Below, piece after piece: positions 1 through 18,271 of a stretch of DNA of 64,000 bases; within the stretch, counting starts at the first letter, position 1; every line of letters starts with the position of its first letter. Location of the stretch: NCBI RefSeq assembly GCF_009857745.1, contig NZ_WWEN01000005.1, positions 1 through 64,000 of the forward strand, read 5' to 3'. The DNA is from Thalassovita mangrovi. GTDB taxonomy: Bacteria > Pseudomonadota > Alphaproteobacteria > Rhodobacterales > Rhodobacteraceae. The position numbers and the translations under genes are program-made. The notes under the pieces are model-generated. The model was given only the letters and a program-made list of their open reading frames with translations, ran no database searches and had not been told where the DNA came from.

Positions 1-71
1 CCGTGGTCAACGTGGCCGATCGTGCCGATGTTAACGTGCGGTTTAGAACGCTCAAACTTTTCCTTTGCCAT
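1..71 (-). CDS. tuf: Elongation factor Tu, N-terminal fragment (runs off the window)
   Basis: EF-Tu delivers aminoacyl-tRNA to the ribosome as a GTP complex. Only the first 23 codons are present; they read [20 protein letters not shown] followed by VDHG, the start of the GHVDHGKT P-loop. The ATG is preceded by a good AAGGAGG ribosome binding site. It is the last gene of the rpsL-rpsG-fusA-tuf operon, 54 bases after fusA. The rest lies outside the window, so nothing can be said about its integrity or about a second tuf copy. Confidence 0.95.
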
Positions 72-125
72 GATGGCCTCCTTTATCTTGAAGGGGGGCC
101 CGGTCGCCCGGACCCCCGAATTCGC

Positions 126-2243
126 TTAGGCGTATTTCGCCTGAATTTCGTCACTGATGTTCTGCGGCACCGGATCGTAGTGCGAGAACTGCATGGTGAA
201 CTGGGCGCGGCCCGACGACATCGAACGCAGGGTGTTGATGTAGCCGAACATGTTGGCCAGCGGAACGTTCGCATCGATGGCGATGGCGTTGCCGCGGTTT
301 TCCTGGCCCGACACCTGGCCCCGACGCGAGGTCAGGTCGCCGATGATACCGCCGGTATATTCGTCCGGGGTGATCACTTCGACCTTCATGATCGGTTCCA
401 GCAGTTTCGCACCGGCCTTTTTCAGACCTTCGCGCATCCCCGCACGGGCGGCGATTTCAAAGGCCAGAACCGACGAGTCGACGTCGTGATAGGCACCGTC
501 GATCAGGGCAACCTTGAAGTCGATCACGGGGAAGCCGGCCAGCGGGCCGCTGTCCATGACGGACTGGATGCCTTTTTCGACACCGGGGATGTATTCCTTC
601 GGCACCGAACCACCAACGATCTTGGATTCGAACGAATAACCTTCGCCCGCCTCGGTCGGGGTGATGACCATTTTGACGCGCGCGAACTGACCCGAACCAC
701 CCGACTGTTTCTTGTGGGTGTAGTCGACTTCGGCTTCGTGGCTGATGGTTTCACGGTATGCCACCTGCGGCGCACCGATGTTGGCCTCAACCTTGAATTC
801 ACGCTTCAGACGGTCAACCAGGATGTCCAGGTGAAGTTCGCCCATGCCCTTCATGATGGTCTGACCCGATTCCAGGTCGGTTTCCACGCGGAAGGACGGG
901 TCTTCTGCGGCCAGACGGGCCAGACCCTGAGACATCTTTTCCTGGTCGCCCTTGGTTTTGGGTTCGACCGCGATCTCGATCACCGGATCGGGGAAGGTCA
1001 TGGTTTCCAGAACCACCGGCGCCTTGGCGTCGCACAGGGTGTCACCGGTGGTGGTGTCTTTCAGACCCGCCAGCGCGATGATGTCGCCTGCGAAGGCTTC
1101 CTCGATTTCCTCGCGGTTGTTCGAGTGCATCATCATCATACGACCAACGCGTTCTTTCTTGCCTTTGGTCGAGTTCAGGATGCTGTCGCCCTTGTTCAGA
1201 ACGCCCGAGTAAACCCGGGTGAAGGTCAGCGAGCCGACGAAGGGGTCGTTCATGATTTTGAACGCCAGGCCAGCGAAGGGCATGTCGTCGTCCGCGCGGC
1301 GGGCGATGTTACGCTCTTCGGTTTCGTCATCCGGCGAGAAGCCCATGTAATCGACAACGTCCAGCGGGCTGGGCAGGTAGTCGATCACGGCGTTCAGCAG
1401 CGGCTGCACGCCTTTGTTCTTGAACGCGGAACCGCCCAGAACCGGCACGAAGTTCAGAGCCAGGGTGCCCTTGCGCAGCAGTTTGCGCAGGGTGGCGACG
1501 TCGGGCTCTTCGCCTTCCAGGTAGGCTTCCATCGCGGCTTCGTCTTCTTCGACCGCGGCTTCGACCATCTTTTCGCGCCACTCGTTGGCCATGTCCTGCA
1601 GCTCGGCACGGATCGGGGCCTTGACCCACGATGCGCCCAGGTCTTCACCCTGCCACAGCCATTCTTCCATGGTGACCAGGTCGATCAGGCCTTCCAGCTC
1701 GGTTTCTGCGCCGATCGGGATACCGACGGGAACGGCACGCGCGCCGGTGCGGTCTTCGATCATGCGAACGCAGTTGAAGAAGTCCGCGCCGATCTTGTCC
1801 ATCTTGTTGACGAAGACGATCCGCGGAACCTTGTAGCGGTCAGCCTGACGCCACACGGTTTCGGTCTGCGGCTCAACGCCGGCGTTGGCGTCGAGAACAG
1901 CAACCGCACCGTCGAGAACCGCCAGCGAACGTTCAACTTCGATGGTGAAGTCGACGTGGCCGGGGGTGTCGATGATGTTCATCCGGTGCTTAGGGGTATC
2001 GGCGTTTTCGCCGTCTTCGGTGCGTTCCCAGAAAGTGGTGGTCGCAGCCGAGGTGATGGTGATGCCGCGTTCCTGTTCCTGCTCCATCCAGTCCATGGTG
2101 GCCGCACCATCGTGCACCTCACCGATGTTGTGGGATTTGCCGGTGTAGTACAGGATACGTTCCGAGCAGGTGGTTTTCCCTGCATCGATGTGCGCCATGA
2201 TACCGAAGTTGCGGTACAGTTCGAGCGGATATTCGCGTGCCAT
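126..2243 (-). CDS. fusA: Translation elongation factor G
   Basis: EF-G is the cytoplasmic GTPase that drives ribosomal translocation and, with RRF, ribosome recycling. The 705-residue protein is full length. G-domain motifs are visible in order: AHIDAGKTT (G1, near residue 17), RGITI (G2), DTPGHVDF (G3) and NKMD (G4). Domains II to V follow, including the conserved HVDS-type loop region near [12 protein letters not shown]. It lies between rpsG (22-base gap) and tuf in the standard str operon order. The start ATG gives [20 protein letters not shown], as in family members. Confidence 0.98.
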   Translation of the reverse strand: MAREYPLELYRNFGIMAHIDAGKTTCSERILYYTGKSHNIGEVHDGAATMDWMEQEQERGITITSAATTTFWERTEDGENADTPKHRMNIIDTPGHVDFTIEVERSLAVLDGAVAVLDANAGVEPQTETVWRQADRYKVPRIVFVNKMDKIGADFFNCVRMIEDRTGARAVPVGIPIGAETELEGLIDLVTMEEWLWQGEDLGASWVKAPIRAELQDMANEWREKMVEAAVEEDEAAMEAYLEGEEPDVATLRKLLRKGTLALNFVPVLGGSAFKNKGVQPLLNAVIDYLPSPLDVVDYMGFSPDDETEERNIARRADDDMPFAGLAFKIMNDPFVGSLTFTRVYSGVLNKGDSILNSTKGKKERVGRMMMMHSNNREEIEEAFAGDIIALAGLKDTTTGDTLCDAKAPVVLETMTFPDPVIEIAVEPKTKGDQEKMSQGLARLAAEDPSFRVETDLESGQTIMKGMGELHLDILVDRLKREFKVEANIGAPQVAYRETISHEAEVDYTHKKQSGGSGQFARVKMVITPTEAGEGYSFESKIVGGSVPKEYIPGVEKGIQSVMDSGPLAGFPVIDFKVALIDGAYHDVDSSVLAFEIAARAGMREGLKKAGAKLLEPIMKVEVITPDEYTGGIIGDLTSRRGQVSGQENRGNAIAIDANVPLANMFGYINTLRSMSSGRAQFTMQFSHYDPVPQNISDEIQAKYA

Positions 2244-2265
2244 TGGTTTATGAACCTTTGTGGAA

Positions 2266-2748
<483 letters not shown>

Positions 2749-3120
2749 TTACTTCGGACGCTTGGCGCCGTATTTCGAACGACGTTGCTTACGGTCTTTG
2801 ACGCCCTGGGTATCCAGAACACCACGCAGGATGTGGTAACGGACACCCGGAAGGTCTTTCACACGGCCGCCACGGATCAGGACAACCGAGTGTTCCTGAA
2901 GGTTGTGGCTTTCACCGGGGATGTACGAGATGACTTCGAAACCGTTGGTCAGGCGGACCTTGGCAACCTTACGCATAGCCGAGTTCGGCTTCTTCGGCGT
3001 CGTGGTGTAAACCCGGGTGCAGACGCCGCGCTTCTGCGGGCACTGTTCCAGGTGCATGGATTTCGAACGTTTTACTTTGGGCTGCCGCGGTTTGCGGATC
3101 AGCTGCTGAATCGTTGGCAT
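2749..3120 (-). CDS. rpsL: 30S ribosomal protein S12
   Basis: S12 monitors codon-anticodon pairing in the decoding centre. The ATG at 3120 gives [15 protein letters not shown] and a 123-residue protein of standard length; an upstream in-frame ATG at 3180 would add 20 non-conserved residues and is rejected. Lys43 (in [13 protein letters not shown]) and Lys88 (in [13 protein letters not shown]) are both wild type, so no streptomycin-resistance substitution is visible at the classical positions. First gene of the str operon. Confidence 0.98.
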   Translation of the reverse strand: MPTIQQLIRKPRQPKVKRSKSMHLEQCPQKRGVCTRVYTTTPKKPNSAMRKVAKVRLTNGFEVISYIPGESHNLQEHSVVLIRGGRVKDLPGVRYHILRGVLDTQGVKDRKQRRSKYGAKRPK

Positions 3121-3348
3121 TGGGTCGCTTTCCCGTTTCCTAACACATCTGCCGGAGACCGGAGCCTCCGACGGTTTCAATTCGCTGCATCACGCGCGTC
3201 CGCATAACGCAAAAACCGCAATCGTTCCCATTCCGAGGCGAACGACGCGGTGAGTTCCCAGAGGTCCGAAGCTTCAAAGTAGCTCGGGACTTGGCCACTG
3301 CAATTTTGATATCGGCGTCAGGGGCGTCCCTCTTTGCCGGATGGTGGG

Positions 3349-3377
3349 CGTATAGGGGGAGTCGCCGGGCTTGTCAA
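3349..3377 (-). promoter_or_regulatory. Sigma-70 promoter of the rpsL-rpsG-fusA-tuf operon
   Basis: Read on the minus strand the sequence is TTGACA, a 17-base spacer, then TATACG: a near-consensus housekeeping promoter. It lies about 230 bases upstream of the rpsL start, leaving a long untranslated leader (3121 to about 3340) in which no further gene is seen. It just abuts the end of the next upstream gene (stop at 3398). Confidence 0.8.
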
Positions 3378-3397
3378 CAAGGCCAGCCCGGATGGCG

Positions 3398-4243
3398 TTA
3401 TCCCGCGCTCAGCGCCGCCTCCCAGGCCGTTCTCAGCCGGTCGAGCGGGATGTTGAACCTCTCGTGCATGATCTCGGACAGCTTGTCCTTGTCGACCCAG
3501 GCCTCTTCGGAATTATACGGCTTGTAGCTGACCGAACTGTCGTTTTCGCCATGCGCCCCGCGCAGGAACATCGGCACCCGCGGGAAGGACAGCATCGGGA
3601 TGCGCTTCCACATCTGCGCATGGTTGAAATGCAGCAGGCTTTCGTCCGATTGCGGCCGAAGATACAGCACCAGCCCCGGCGTCCAGTAACGCGCGGTGAC
3701 CGGGATCAGGTCAATCCCCGACAGGTCGGTGCGCAGAATGAAGCCTCGGTTGAAATCCAGAGCCAACTTGCCGCCGTTGCGGTAAATCCCCTTCACTTTA
3801 TAGAAGAAATCCCGGGTCCGTTCGACGAAATCCACCGCCACCGCATCATCGTCGTCGAGCCGGAATTCGGCTACCGCGCGCACCTCCATGTCGCGCTCGG
3901 CGACCATGACATCGCGGCAGATATCCTGATGCAGCCGCCCTTCCGGCGCGAAGACCGGCTTGATCTGGGGGATGTCGGAAATCAGTTCCAGCACCTTTGA
4001 ACGCGCCGGATCGGGCAGGGTTTCGCCCATCAGCATGACGATGGTGAAATCCGGATCGGTCTGCACCCTGAGCGACGGCAACACCACGTGTTCGAGGTAG
4101 AACAGACGCAGCTGCAGCCGGACCGGATCGTAAAGCGCCGCGCGGATCGCGTCGATGCCGCCCGCGGTGTCCTTCTGAAACGCGCCCGGGGCGGACGGAT
4201 AGGACCAGCGGCACAGGCCGAGGATTTGCACGTCTATCGTCAA
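3398..4243 (-). CDS. Putative rhamnosyltransferase-type glycosyltransferase
   Basis: Resembles the 'putative rhamnosyl transferase' family common in Rhodobacteraceae (PF11316 type): N-terminal LGLCRWSYPS, a run of hydrophobic strands, an acidic DDDD cluster near residues 130-133 that would hold the metal and nucleotide sugar, and a C-terminal HFNHAQMWKRIP segment. The acceptor and sugar are unknown. I place the start at TTG 4243 (281 residues), 7 bases after the DMT exporter stop with a weak GGTGAG site; GTG at 4231 is the alternative. The longer frame to 4321 overlaps the exporter and is unlikely. It probably forms an operon with the exporter. Confidence 0.72.
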   Translation of the reverse strand: MTIDVQILGLCRWSYPSAPGAFQKDTAGGIDAIRAALYDPVRLQLRLFYLEHVVLPSLRVQTDPDFTIVMLMGETLPDPARSKVLELISDIPQIKPVFAPEGRLHQDICRDVMVAERDMEVRAVAEFRLDDDDAVAVDFVERTRDFFYKVKGIYRNGGKLALDFNRGFILRTDLSGIDLIPVTARYWTPGLVLYLRPQSDESLLHFNHAQMWKRIPMLSFPRVPMFLRGAHGENDSSVSYKPYNSEEAWVDKDKLSEIMHERFNIPLDRLRTAWEAALSAG

Positions 4244-4250
4244 GCGTTGC

Positions 4251-5138
4251 TCACCGGTTGCGTTTGGCCCTGCGGGCGATCTGCCCTTCGCGATAGAGCA
4301 TGAAAATGCCGCTGCCGACAACGATCGCCGCGCCGATCAGGGTCAGCGGCGCCGGCCAGTCGCCGAACACGAACCATCCCAGCACCAGCGCCCAGATCAG
4401 CCCGGTATAGCGGAACGGCGCGATGAAGGTGATTTCCCCCACCCGCATCACCTGCACCGAAAACAGGTATCCGCCGATGATCGAAACCGACGCCGCGATG
4501 GTGAAGCCCCAGGCCCGCAGGTCCATCGGCACCCAATCCCGCCCCAGGCTGGCTAGGCCGAACACCACCATGATCGAAATCGACGTGGTCCAGGACACGA
4601 AGATCGAATGGGTCTGCGCCGACAGTTTGCGGGTCACCAGGTCGCGCAGCGTGACGAAGGCGACCGCGATCAGCACATAGACCGAATAGAAATTGAAATC
4701 TTCCGCCCCCGGCCGCACGATCAGCATCACCCCGGCCAGCCCGATCAGGATCGCGCTCAACCGCCGCCAGCCCAGCGTTTCACCGAAAAACAGCGCCGCG
4801 CACAGCGATACTGTCAGCGGCAGCGATTGCAGGATTGCCGTCACATTGGCGATCGGCATGTGAAACAGAGCGGTGAGGAAGAAATAGGCCGCCCCGACCT
4901 CGGCAACCGCCCGCAGCCCGATCAACCCCTTGTCGCGGCGCGGCATCCGCAGGTGCATCGCCCTGACCCGATAGACCCAGATGCCGGTCAGCACCGAGGT
5001 CAGCGCCCCGCGCAGGAACAATAGCTGGAACAGCGGCACAGCCCCGGCCAGAGCCTTCATGAATGTGTCGTTGATCGTGAAGGCCGCCATCGAGGCCATC
5101 ATCAAAAGCGCGCCGCGCATATTGTCGGACAGGGGCAT
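4251..5138 (-). CDS. DMT superfamily (EamA) transporter
   Basis: An inner-membrane permease of the drug/metabolite transporter superfamily with two EamA repeats: 295 residues and about ten hydrophobic helices, from GALLMMASMAAFTINDTFMK to TLIGAAIVVGSGIFMLYREG, with a basic C-terminal tail. The glutamate-containing loop FFGETLGW closes the first repeat and FVFGDWPAPLTL the second. The substrate cannot be predicted. It is followed within 7 bases by the glycosyltransferase. Confidence 0.88.
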   Translation of the reverse strand: MPLSDNMRGALLMMASMAAFTINDTFMKALAGAVPLFQLLFLRGALTSVLTGIWVYRVRAMHLRMPRRDKGLIGLRAVAEVGAAYFFLTALFHMPIANVTAILQSLPLTVSLCAALFFGETLGWRRLSAILIGLAGVMLIVRPGAEDFNFYSVYVLIAVAFVTLRDLVTRKLSAQTHSIFVSWTTSISIMVVFGLASLGRDWVPMDLRAWGFTIAASVSIIGGYLFSVQVMRVGEITFIAPFRYTGLIWALVLGWFVFGDWPAPLTLIGAAIVVGSGIFMLYREGQIARRAKRNR

Positions 5139-5272
5139 CTAGGACTCTCGAAAATTCAGTCCGGTCATTCCTGCGTATTTCCCGCGCCGGGTCCAGAGGG
5201 AAAACCACTTTCCCGCGCAGGGCCTTAGCCGGGACCTACCCGGATCGCTTGCCCTGCCCCTGCCCCGAACGA

Positions 5273-5301
5273 AAAAGGCCCCCGCGCTGCGGGGGCCTTT
5301 T
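5273..5301 (-). terminator. Intrinsic terminator after rpoC
   Basis: A perfect 13-bp inverted repeat (AAAAGGCCCCCGC and its complement) with a 3-base loop. On the minus strand it is followed by a run of five T, 21 bases after the rpoC stop codon. Confidence 0.9.
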
Positions 5302-5321
5302 CCTGATCTTTTGGGAACCGC

Positions 5322-9563
<4,242 letters not shown>

Positions 9564-9615
9564 TTTGATACCTCAAATCTTGCGGAAGGGGGGATGGGAG
9601 AGAGGGCGCGCGCCC

Positions 9616-13752
<4,137 letters not shown>

Positions 13753-13942
13753 GACAGTCGTCACCTTTCGTTTCCAATCGGTCCATGCCTGCCGTCGGGC
13801 ACCGGCGGCACGTCCATTTGAAACAGGTCGATTACGATCCATTCATGGCCTCTGTCCCACCAGAAGCCTCCCGATCACAGAACCAAACCTTAGGAAACGC
13901 CCCTACCCTACCAGATCGAGGGGCCCTTGCTAAGACAGGTTC

Positions 13943-13971
13943 GGCTGGGCCCGGATTTCCCGGACCCAGCC
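13943..13971 (-). promoter_or_regulatory. Hairpin in the rplL-rpoB intergenic region
   Basis: A 12-bp inverted repeat (GGCTGGGTCCGG-type, one G-T wobble in RNA) with a 5-base loop, 37 bases after the rplL stop. No T-run follows on the minus strand, so it does not look like a full terminator. By analogy with the rplL-rpoB attenuator and RNase III site of E. coli it may set the ribosomal protein to polymerase ratio; that is inference. The rest of the 255-base gap (13753-14007) shows no gene. Confidence 0.4.
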
Positions 13972-14007
13972 TCAATTTTCAGCGGGACAATTCTGTCCCC
14001 GAACCGA

Positions 14008-14388
14008 TTACTTCAGTTCGATTTCTGCGCCAGCTGCTTCCAGCTTGCTCTTGATTTCTTCGGCTTCGTCTTTCGACACGCCTTCTTTCACGGCTTTGCC
14101 GCCTGCTTCGACCAGTTCTTTGGCTTCTTTCAGGCCCAGACCGGTGATGCCGCGGACTTCCTTGATCACGTTAATCTTGGAGGCGCCGGCCGACTTCAGG
14201 ATGACGTCGAATTCGGTCTTTTCTTCGGCAGCTGCGCCACCGGCGTCGCCGCCTGCAGCCGCGACCATCACAGCGCCGCCAGCGGCGGGCTCGATGCCGT
14301 ATTCGTCTTTCAGGATGGTTTTCAGTTCTTGAGCTTCCAGCAGGGTCAGACCCACGATTTGCTCAGCAAGTGCTTTCAGATCAGCCAT
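14008..14388 (-). CDS. rplL: 50S ribosomal protein L7/L12
   Basis: Stalk protein that recruits translation GTPases; present as dimers bound to the L10 C-terminus. 126 residues: N-terminal dimerisation helix pair ([20 protein letters not shown]), an Ala/Gly-rich hinge (residues about 37-54) and the globular domain with [19 protein letters not shown], which contacts elongation factors. It follows rplJ by 72 bases. Confidence 0.98.
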   Translation of the reverse strand: MADLKALAEQIVGLTLLEAQELKTILKDEYGIEPAAGGAVMVAAAGGDAGGAAAEEKTEFDVILKSAGASKINVIKEVRGITGLGLKEAKELVEAGGKAVKEGVSKDEAEEIKSKLEAAGAEIELK

Positions 14389-14460
14389 TTTACTGTTTTC
14401 CGTTCGTTTAGATGTGTTCCAACGTGAAGGTTATTCACCCCACGCAGATCAAAGGGTTGC

Positions 14461-14979
14461 TTACGCGGCTTCCGCCTTCTCTTCGATGGTCGAAAGGATG
14501 CTCGCGATGTTCGAAGCAGGTGCGCCAATCGCGCCGGCGATGTTCGAAGCGGGGGCGCCGATACAACCAACGATCGAGGCAATAAGCTCCTCGCGCGAAG
14601 GCATTTTCGACACGGCTTCAACACCGGCACGGTCCAGAGCGTTCTCGCCCATTGCACCGCCAAGGATTTCGAATTTCGAATTTTCCTTAGCGAAGCCCTC
14701 GGCCACCTTGGCTGCTGCCACGGGGTCCTCGGAATAGGTCAGAACGGTCATGCCCGAAAGGTAATCAGCAATGCTTGCGCAGGGCTTTCCTTCCAGAGCG
14801 ATTTTGGCGAGCCTGTTCTTGGCGACGCGAACGGACCCACCCGCTTCGCGTGCGCGTGCGCGAAGGTCCTGCATCTCAGCAACCGTGAGACCTGCGTAAT
14901 GGGCTACGACCACAACGCCAGAGCTTTCAAAGATCTGGCCGAGTTCCTCGACCACCTTCTCTTTTTGTGCTCTATCCAC
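14461..14979 (-). CDS. rplJ: 50S ribosomal protein L10
   Basis: L10 anchors L7/L12 dimers to 23S rRNA at the base of the stalk. 172 residues, starting at GTG 14979 ([17 protein letters not shown]) behind TTGGAG spaced 8 bases. The N-terminal RNA-binding domain carries [11 protein letters not shown] and VAKNRLAK. The C-terminal part has an 11-residue tandem repeat built on IGAPASNIA, just before the L12-binding helix. First gene of the rplJL-rpoBC transcription unit and preceded by a structured leader. Confidence 0.97.
   Translation of the reverse strand: MDRAQKEKVVEELGQIFESSGVVVVAHYAGLTVAEMQDLRARAREAGGSVRVAKNRLAKIALEGKPCASIADYLSGMTVLTYSEDPVAAAKVAEGFAKENSKFEILGGAMGENALDRAGVEAVSKMPSREELIASIVGCIGAPASNIAGAIGAPASNIASILSTIEEKAEAA
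14504..14562. repeat. 33-bp tandem duplication inside rplJ
   Basis: The strings starting at 14504 and 14537 (both gcgatgttcgaagc) are near-identical for about 26 bases with a 33-base period, encoding two successive copies of IGAPASNIA in L10. The frame is kept. It extends the C-terminal region that carries L7/L12. Confidence 0.75.
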
Positions 14980-14996
14980 AGTTTCACTCCAATTAT

Positions 14997-15036
14997 GGGG
15001 GTTGCCCCCCGGCTCATTTAGCCGGGCGAACCCGGC
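14997..15036 (-). promoter_or_regulatory. rplJ leader with mutually exclusive hairpins
   Basis: Three overlapping hairpins lie just upstream of rplJ. GCCGGG-TTCG-CCCGGC (15036-15021 on the minus strand) has a UUCG-type tetraloop. CCCGGCT-N5-AGCCGGG (15026-15008) shares its 5' arm with the first, and GGGGG-N3-CCCCC (15009-14997) shares bases with the second. The middle structure therefore competes with both others, as expected of an L10 autoregulatory leader. The family assignment is inference; the pairing is seen directly. Confidence 0.5.
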
Positions 15037-15202
15037 GACTAAGTCCGACTACGGGGCTAAGCCAAAATCGCCCGAGGAACCCCAGGCTGAATTGGTTACT
15101 CCCGTCTCAGGCAGGAAATTAAGGCATCGGATGACACCACCCACCGTCTTGGACGAAACGAAATAAAGCGCACGACGAATCGCACGCTTTACTCCGCAGG
15201 TG

Positions 15203-15231
15203 TGAATAGAACAGTTCCAGGAGCTTTCCAA
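15203..15231 (-). promoter_or_regulatory. Predicted promoter of rplJ-rplL-rpoB-rpoC
   Basis: On the minus strand: TTGGAA, 17-base spacer, TATTCA. It lies about 225 bases upstream of the rplJ start, so the transcript would include the structured leader. The stretch 14980-15373 has no other gene; its right-hand part must hold the promoter of the divergent RTX gene, where only AT-rich sequence (15305-15365) and no clear -35/-10 pair could be seen. Confidence 0.5.
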
Positions 15232-15373
15232 GGGGGTAGCAAGTAAAAAATCTCGCCCCCTTCGGCATCAATGCCAATACTGCCTGTCAACCAAAATTCG
15301 CTACATGATTGATTTGCGGCAAATTTATGCTAACTTGAGGGTGTTTTTAGAAATTTTATTTAAGGCTTTCTGC

Positions 15374-16912
15374 ATGGAACTCCTTCTCTTGGCAACTCTT
15401 TTGATCGGTGTCCCCCTGTTCGCCTCGGACACGTCCGAGGACGAACCGGCAGACAATGAAACCGTTGAGGAACCGCTTGACCTGACCGGCAGCGACCAAC
15501 GGGACACGCTCGAGGGCGGCGCGCTCAACGACACGATCAGCGGCGCGGGCGATAGCGATTCACTGCTTGGCCACGAAGGCGACGACCTGCTTGATGGCGG
15601 CGAAGGCCAAGACAGGATTTTCGGCGCGGACGGCAACGACACCGTTTATGGCGGCACGGGCGCCGATATCATCGATGGCGGCGCCGGAAATGATTGGATC
15701 GACGCCGGCACCATGGCCGATTCCGTGAACGGCGGGGATCATTCGGACACGCTGATTGGCGGCAGTGGGCACGACACGCTAGCCGGCGACGCGCCACAGC
15801 AAGGCATCGGCGGCGATCAACCTGGCAACGACCTTCTCTATGGCGATGCCGGCAACGACTGGCTGGGCGGCAATGGCGGCACCGACACGCTTATCGGCGG
15901 CGACGGGGACGACAAGATAATCGACTTTGACCTCGCATATTATGACGGGCCCAACGAAAGCCTGGTCGATGGCGGCGCCGGAAACGACACCATACAGGTC
16001 GATGCGGGCAGCACGATCACCGGCGGCGACGGTGAAGACGAAATAATGGTCTATCAGACCCAGGACAGCAGCAGCGTCACCGAAATCACCGACTTCGATC
16101 CGGCCGAAGACCGGCTGCAGATCGTGCTGGAGCTGGAAACCGAAACCACCGACCAGTTTTCGGTCTCGGACACCGAGGACGGAACCGGGGCCGAGATCCT
16201 GCTCGGCGACAACGTCATCGCCACCCTGCCCGGCGCGGCGGGCCTGCAGGAGAGCGATGTGGAATTCGTCGTCGTATTGGCCCCCTCGGTCGACGACTAC
16301 CAGGACGGCGCGGCCAACACGACGATCACCGGCAATGGCAGCGACAACATCCTGCAAGGCGGCGACGGGGATGACGCGCTCCTCCTCGCGAATGGGCAGG
16401 GCATTTATTACCAGGTCGGCTCCAACGGCGGAGAAGACATGGCCTTCGGTGGCGCCGGCAACGATACGCTGGAAGGCCAAGGCGGATTGTATGACTCTTC
16501 TGCCTGGGACGATGAGGGGAATTGGGTTGAGGCCCATCTCACGAACCAGGCAGACACGCTGATTGGCGGCGCAGGCGACGATGTGTTCCTGTCCTACAAC
16601 GGCAACGAACTGACCGGGGGCGAAGGTGCCGATGTCTTTGGCATCGCGCATGAAACGCCGGAACATACCGAAAACCTGGCGTTTGCGCCGACCGTGATCA
16701 CCGATTTCGACCCGGCCGAGGACAGTATCGCGGTGCAGATGGGCCCCATTTACGGTTGGTCCAGCTACGAAACCGTTTCGGTCGAGGTTTGGGAAGATGG
16801 CACCGGCGCGGATATCCTGCTGGACGGCGCCGTCGTCGCGCAGGTTCACGGCGGTCAATCGCTGACCGCGGACCAGATCCAGCAGGTGCAAGCGCTGACC
16901 GATCTGCCCTAG
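15374..16912 (+). CDS. RTX-type calcium-binding repeat protein with N-terminal hydrophobic segment
   Basis: A 512-residue acidic protein. Residues 1-18 (MELLLLATLLIGVPLFAS) form a hydrophobic segment that looks like a signal peptide or membrane anchor. Next comes an acidic linker, then a first block of Gly-Asp nonapeptides (GGAGNDWIDAG, GGDGDDKI) that would fold as a calcium-loaded parallel beta roll. Two copies of a beta module follow (TDFDPAEDRLQIVL and TDFDPAEDSIAVQM, each followed by DGTGA-[ED]-ILL), with further RTX repeats between them. I choose ATG 15374 with AAGG upstream; an ATG at 15305 would bury the hydrophobic segment. Function unknown. A related protein is at 34730. It separates rplA from rplJ on the opposite strand. 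Confidence 0.8.
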   Translation: MELLLLATLLIGVPLFASDTSEDEPADNETVEEPLDLTGSDQRDTLEGGALNDTISGAGDSDSLLGHEGDDLLDGGEGQDRIFGADGNDTVYGGTGADIIDGGAGNDWIDAGTMADSVNGGDHSDTLIGGSGHDTLAGDAPQQGIGGDQPGNDLLYGDAGNDWLGGNGGTDTLIGGDGDDKIIDFDLAYYDGPNESLVDGGAGNDTIQVDAGSTITGGDGEDEIMVYQTQDSSSVTEITDFDPAEDRLQIVLELETETTDQFSVSDTEDGTGAEILLGDNVIATLPGAAGLQESDVEFVVVLAPSVDDYQDGAANTTITGNGSDNILQGGDGDDALLLANGQGIYYQVGSNGGEDMAFGGAGNDTLEGQGGLYDSSAWDDEGNWVEAHLTNQADTLIGGAGDDVFLSYNGNELTGGEGADVFGIAHETPEHTENLAFAPTVITDFDPAEDSIAVQMGPIYGWSSYETVSVEVWEDGTGADILLDGAVVAQVHGGQSLTADQIQQVQALTDLP

Positions 16913-16963
16913 AGCCACCCCGACCGGGAATCCCGCGATCGATGACATTCAGGCAGACAAGAA

Positions 16964-16990
16964 AAAAGCACCCCCGAGGGGGGTGCTTTT
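16964..16990. terminator. Bidirectional terminator between the RTX gene and rplA
   Basis: AAAAGCACCCCC and its perfect complement flank a 3-base loop, with six A on the left and four T on the right. It can stop the plus-strand RTX transcript and the minus-strand secE-nusG-rplK-rplA transcript. Confidence 0.92.
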
Positions 16991-17020
16991 CAATTCACTG
17001 TTCCGGCATGAGTGCCGAAA

Positions 17021-17719
17021 TCACTCGACGTTGGCCGATGCGATGTCGACGCTGACGCCCGGGCCCATGGTCGAGCTGATCGCGATCTTCTTCATGTAGG
17101 CACCCTTGGCGCCCGACGGCTTGGCCTTGGCCACGGCCGACACGAATGCCTTGATGTTCTCGACCAGCTTGGCCTCATCGAACGATGCCTTGCCGACGCC
17201 GGCGTGAACCACGCCTGCCTTTTCGGCGCGGAACTGAACCTCACCGCCCTTGGCGGCTTCGATGGCTTCTTTCACGTCCATGGTCACGGTGCCGACCTTG
17301 GGGTTCGGCATCAGGTTGCGCGGACCCAGAACCTTACCCAGACGGCCGACGATCGGCATCATGTCCGGGGTGGCGATGCAGCGGTCGAATTCGATCGTGC
17401 CGCCCTGGATGGTTTCCATCAGGTCCTCGGCGCCAACGATATCCGCGCCTGCGGCCTGGGCTTCTTCCGCCTTGGGGCCACGTGCGAACACGGCGACGCG
17501 CATGGTCTTGCCGGTGCCGTTGGGCAGGCTGACCACGCCGCGAACCATCTGGTCTGCGTGACGGGTGTCGACGCCCAGGTTCATCGCGATTTCGATGGTT
17601 TCGTCGAACTTGGCGTTGGCGTTTGCCTTGACCAGTGCGACGGCTTCTTCAACCGTCAGGTTCTGCTTGCCTGCGAAGGCTTCACGAGCTGCTGCGGTGC
17701 GTTTTCCGACTTTTGCCAT
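17021..17719 (-). CDS. rplA: 50S ribosomal protein L1
   Basis: L1 forms the mobile L1 stalk that helps release E-site tRNA and, in many bacteria, represses its own operon. 232 residues, standard length, beginning [19 protein letters not shown]. The conserved core [20 protein letters not shown] is intact. The start codon lies one base after the rplK stop, so the two are translationally linked. Last gene of the unit before the terminator. Confidence 0.98.
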   Translation of the reverse strand: MAKVGKRTAAAREAFAGKQNLTVEEAVALVKANANAKFDETIEIAMNLGVDTRHADQMVRGVVSLPNGTGKTMRVAVFARGPKAEEAQAAGADIVGAEDLMETIQGGTIEFDRCIATPDMMPIVGRLGKVLGPRNLMPNPKVGTVTMDVKEAIEAAKGGEVQFRAEKAGVVHAGVGKASFDEAKLVENIKAFVSAVAKAKPSGAKGAYMKKIAISSTMGPGVSVDIASANVE

Positions 17720-17720
17720 C

Positions 17721-18146
17721 TTACTTCACCTCAATGCCCATGGAACGGGCCGAGCCCAGGATGATCTGCATCGCCGCGTCGACGTCGTTGGCGTTCAGAT
17801 CTTTCATCTTGGCTTCGGCGATTTCTTTCACCTGTGCCACGGTCACCGAACCCACGGTTTCACGGCCGGGGTTGTTGGCGCCCGACTTCAGCTTGGCAGC
17901 TTTCTTCAGGAAGTAAGACGCGGGCGGCGTCTTGATGTCCATGGTGAAGGACTTGTCCTGGTAGTAGCTGATGACGGTCGGGCAGGGTGCGCCCGGGTCC
18001 ATGTCCTGCGTCTTGGCGTTGAACGCCTTGCAGAATTCCATGATGTTGATGCCGCGCTGCCCCAGGGCCGGACCAACCGGCGGGGACGGGTTTGCTTGAC
18101 CGGCGGGCACCTGCAGTTTCAGCGTGCCTACGAGCTTCTTGGCCAT
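17721..18146 (-). CDS. rplK: 50S ribosomal protein L11
   Basis: L11 binds the GTPase-associated centre of 23S rRNA and is needed for RelA activation. 141 residues: N-terminal [20 protein letters not shown] with the proline-rich switch contacting thiostrepton-type antibiotics, and the C-terminal rRNA-binding domain ending ARSMGIEVK. It follows nusG after a 125-base gap that contains a GCCGCCC/GGGCGGC hairpin right after the nusG stop but no T-run. Confidence 0.98.
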   Translation of the reverse strand: MAKKLVGTLKLQVPAGQANPSPPVGPALGQRGINIMEFCKAFNAKTQDMDPGAPCPTVISYYQDKSFTMDIKTPPASYFLKKAAKLKSGANNPGRETVGSVTVAQVKEIAEAKMKDLNANDVDAAMQIILGSARSMGIEVK

Positions 18147-18271
18147 GAGGCCTCTCCTTTTTCCAACACCCCGCGGACGCGTCCGAAGGGCTTCTCAGTT
18201 GTGTGGTCTGGTCCGGACATCGCGATGCCCTCGCCTCCCACGCTCGGTGCCGCCCTGGGGCGGCGTTCAAC

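Noticed and set aside
15779-16948. 389-codon minus-strand frame opposite the first RTX gene
   Set aside because: Repeat-rich Gly/Asp codons give a Val/Ala-rich shadow. The opposite frame has clear RTX repeats and a plausible start.
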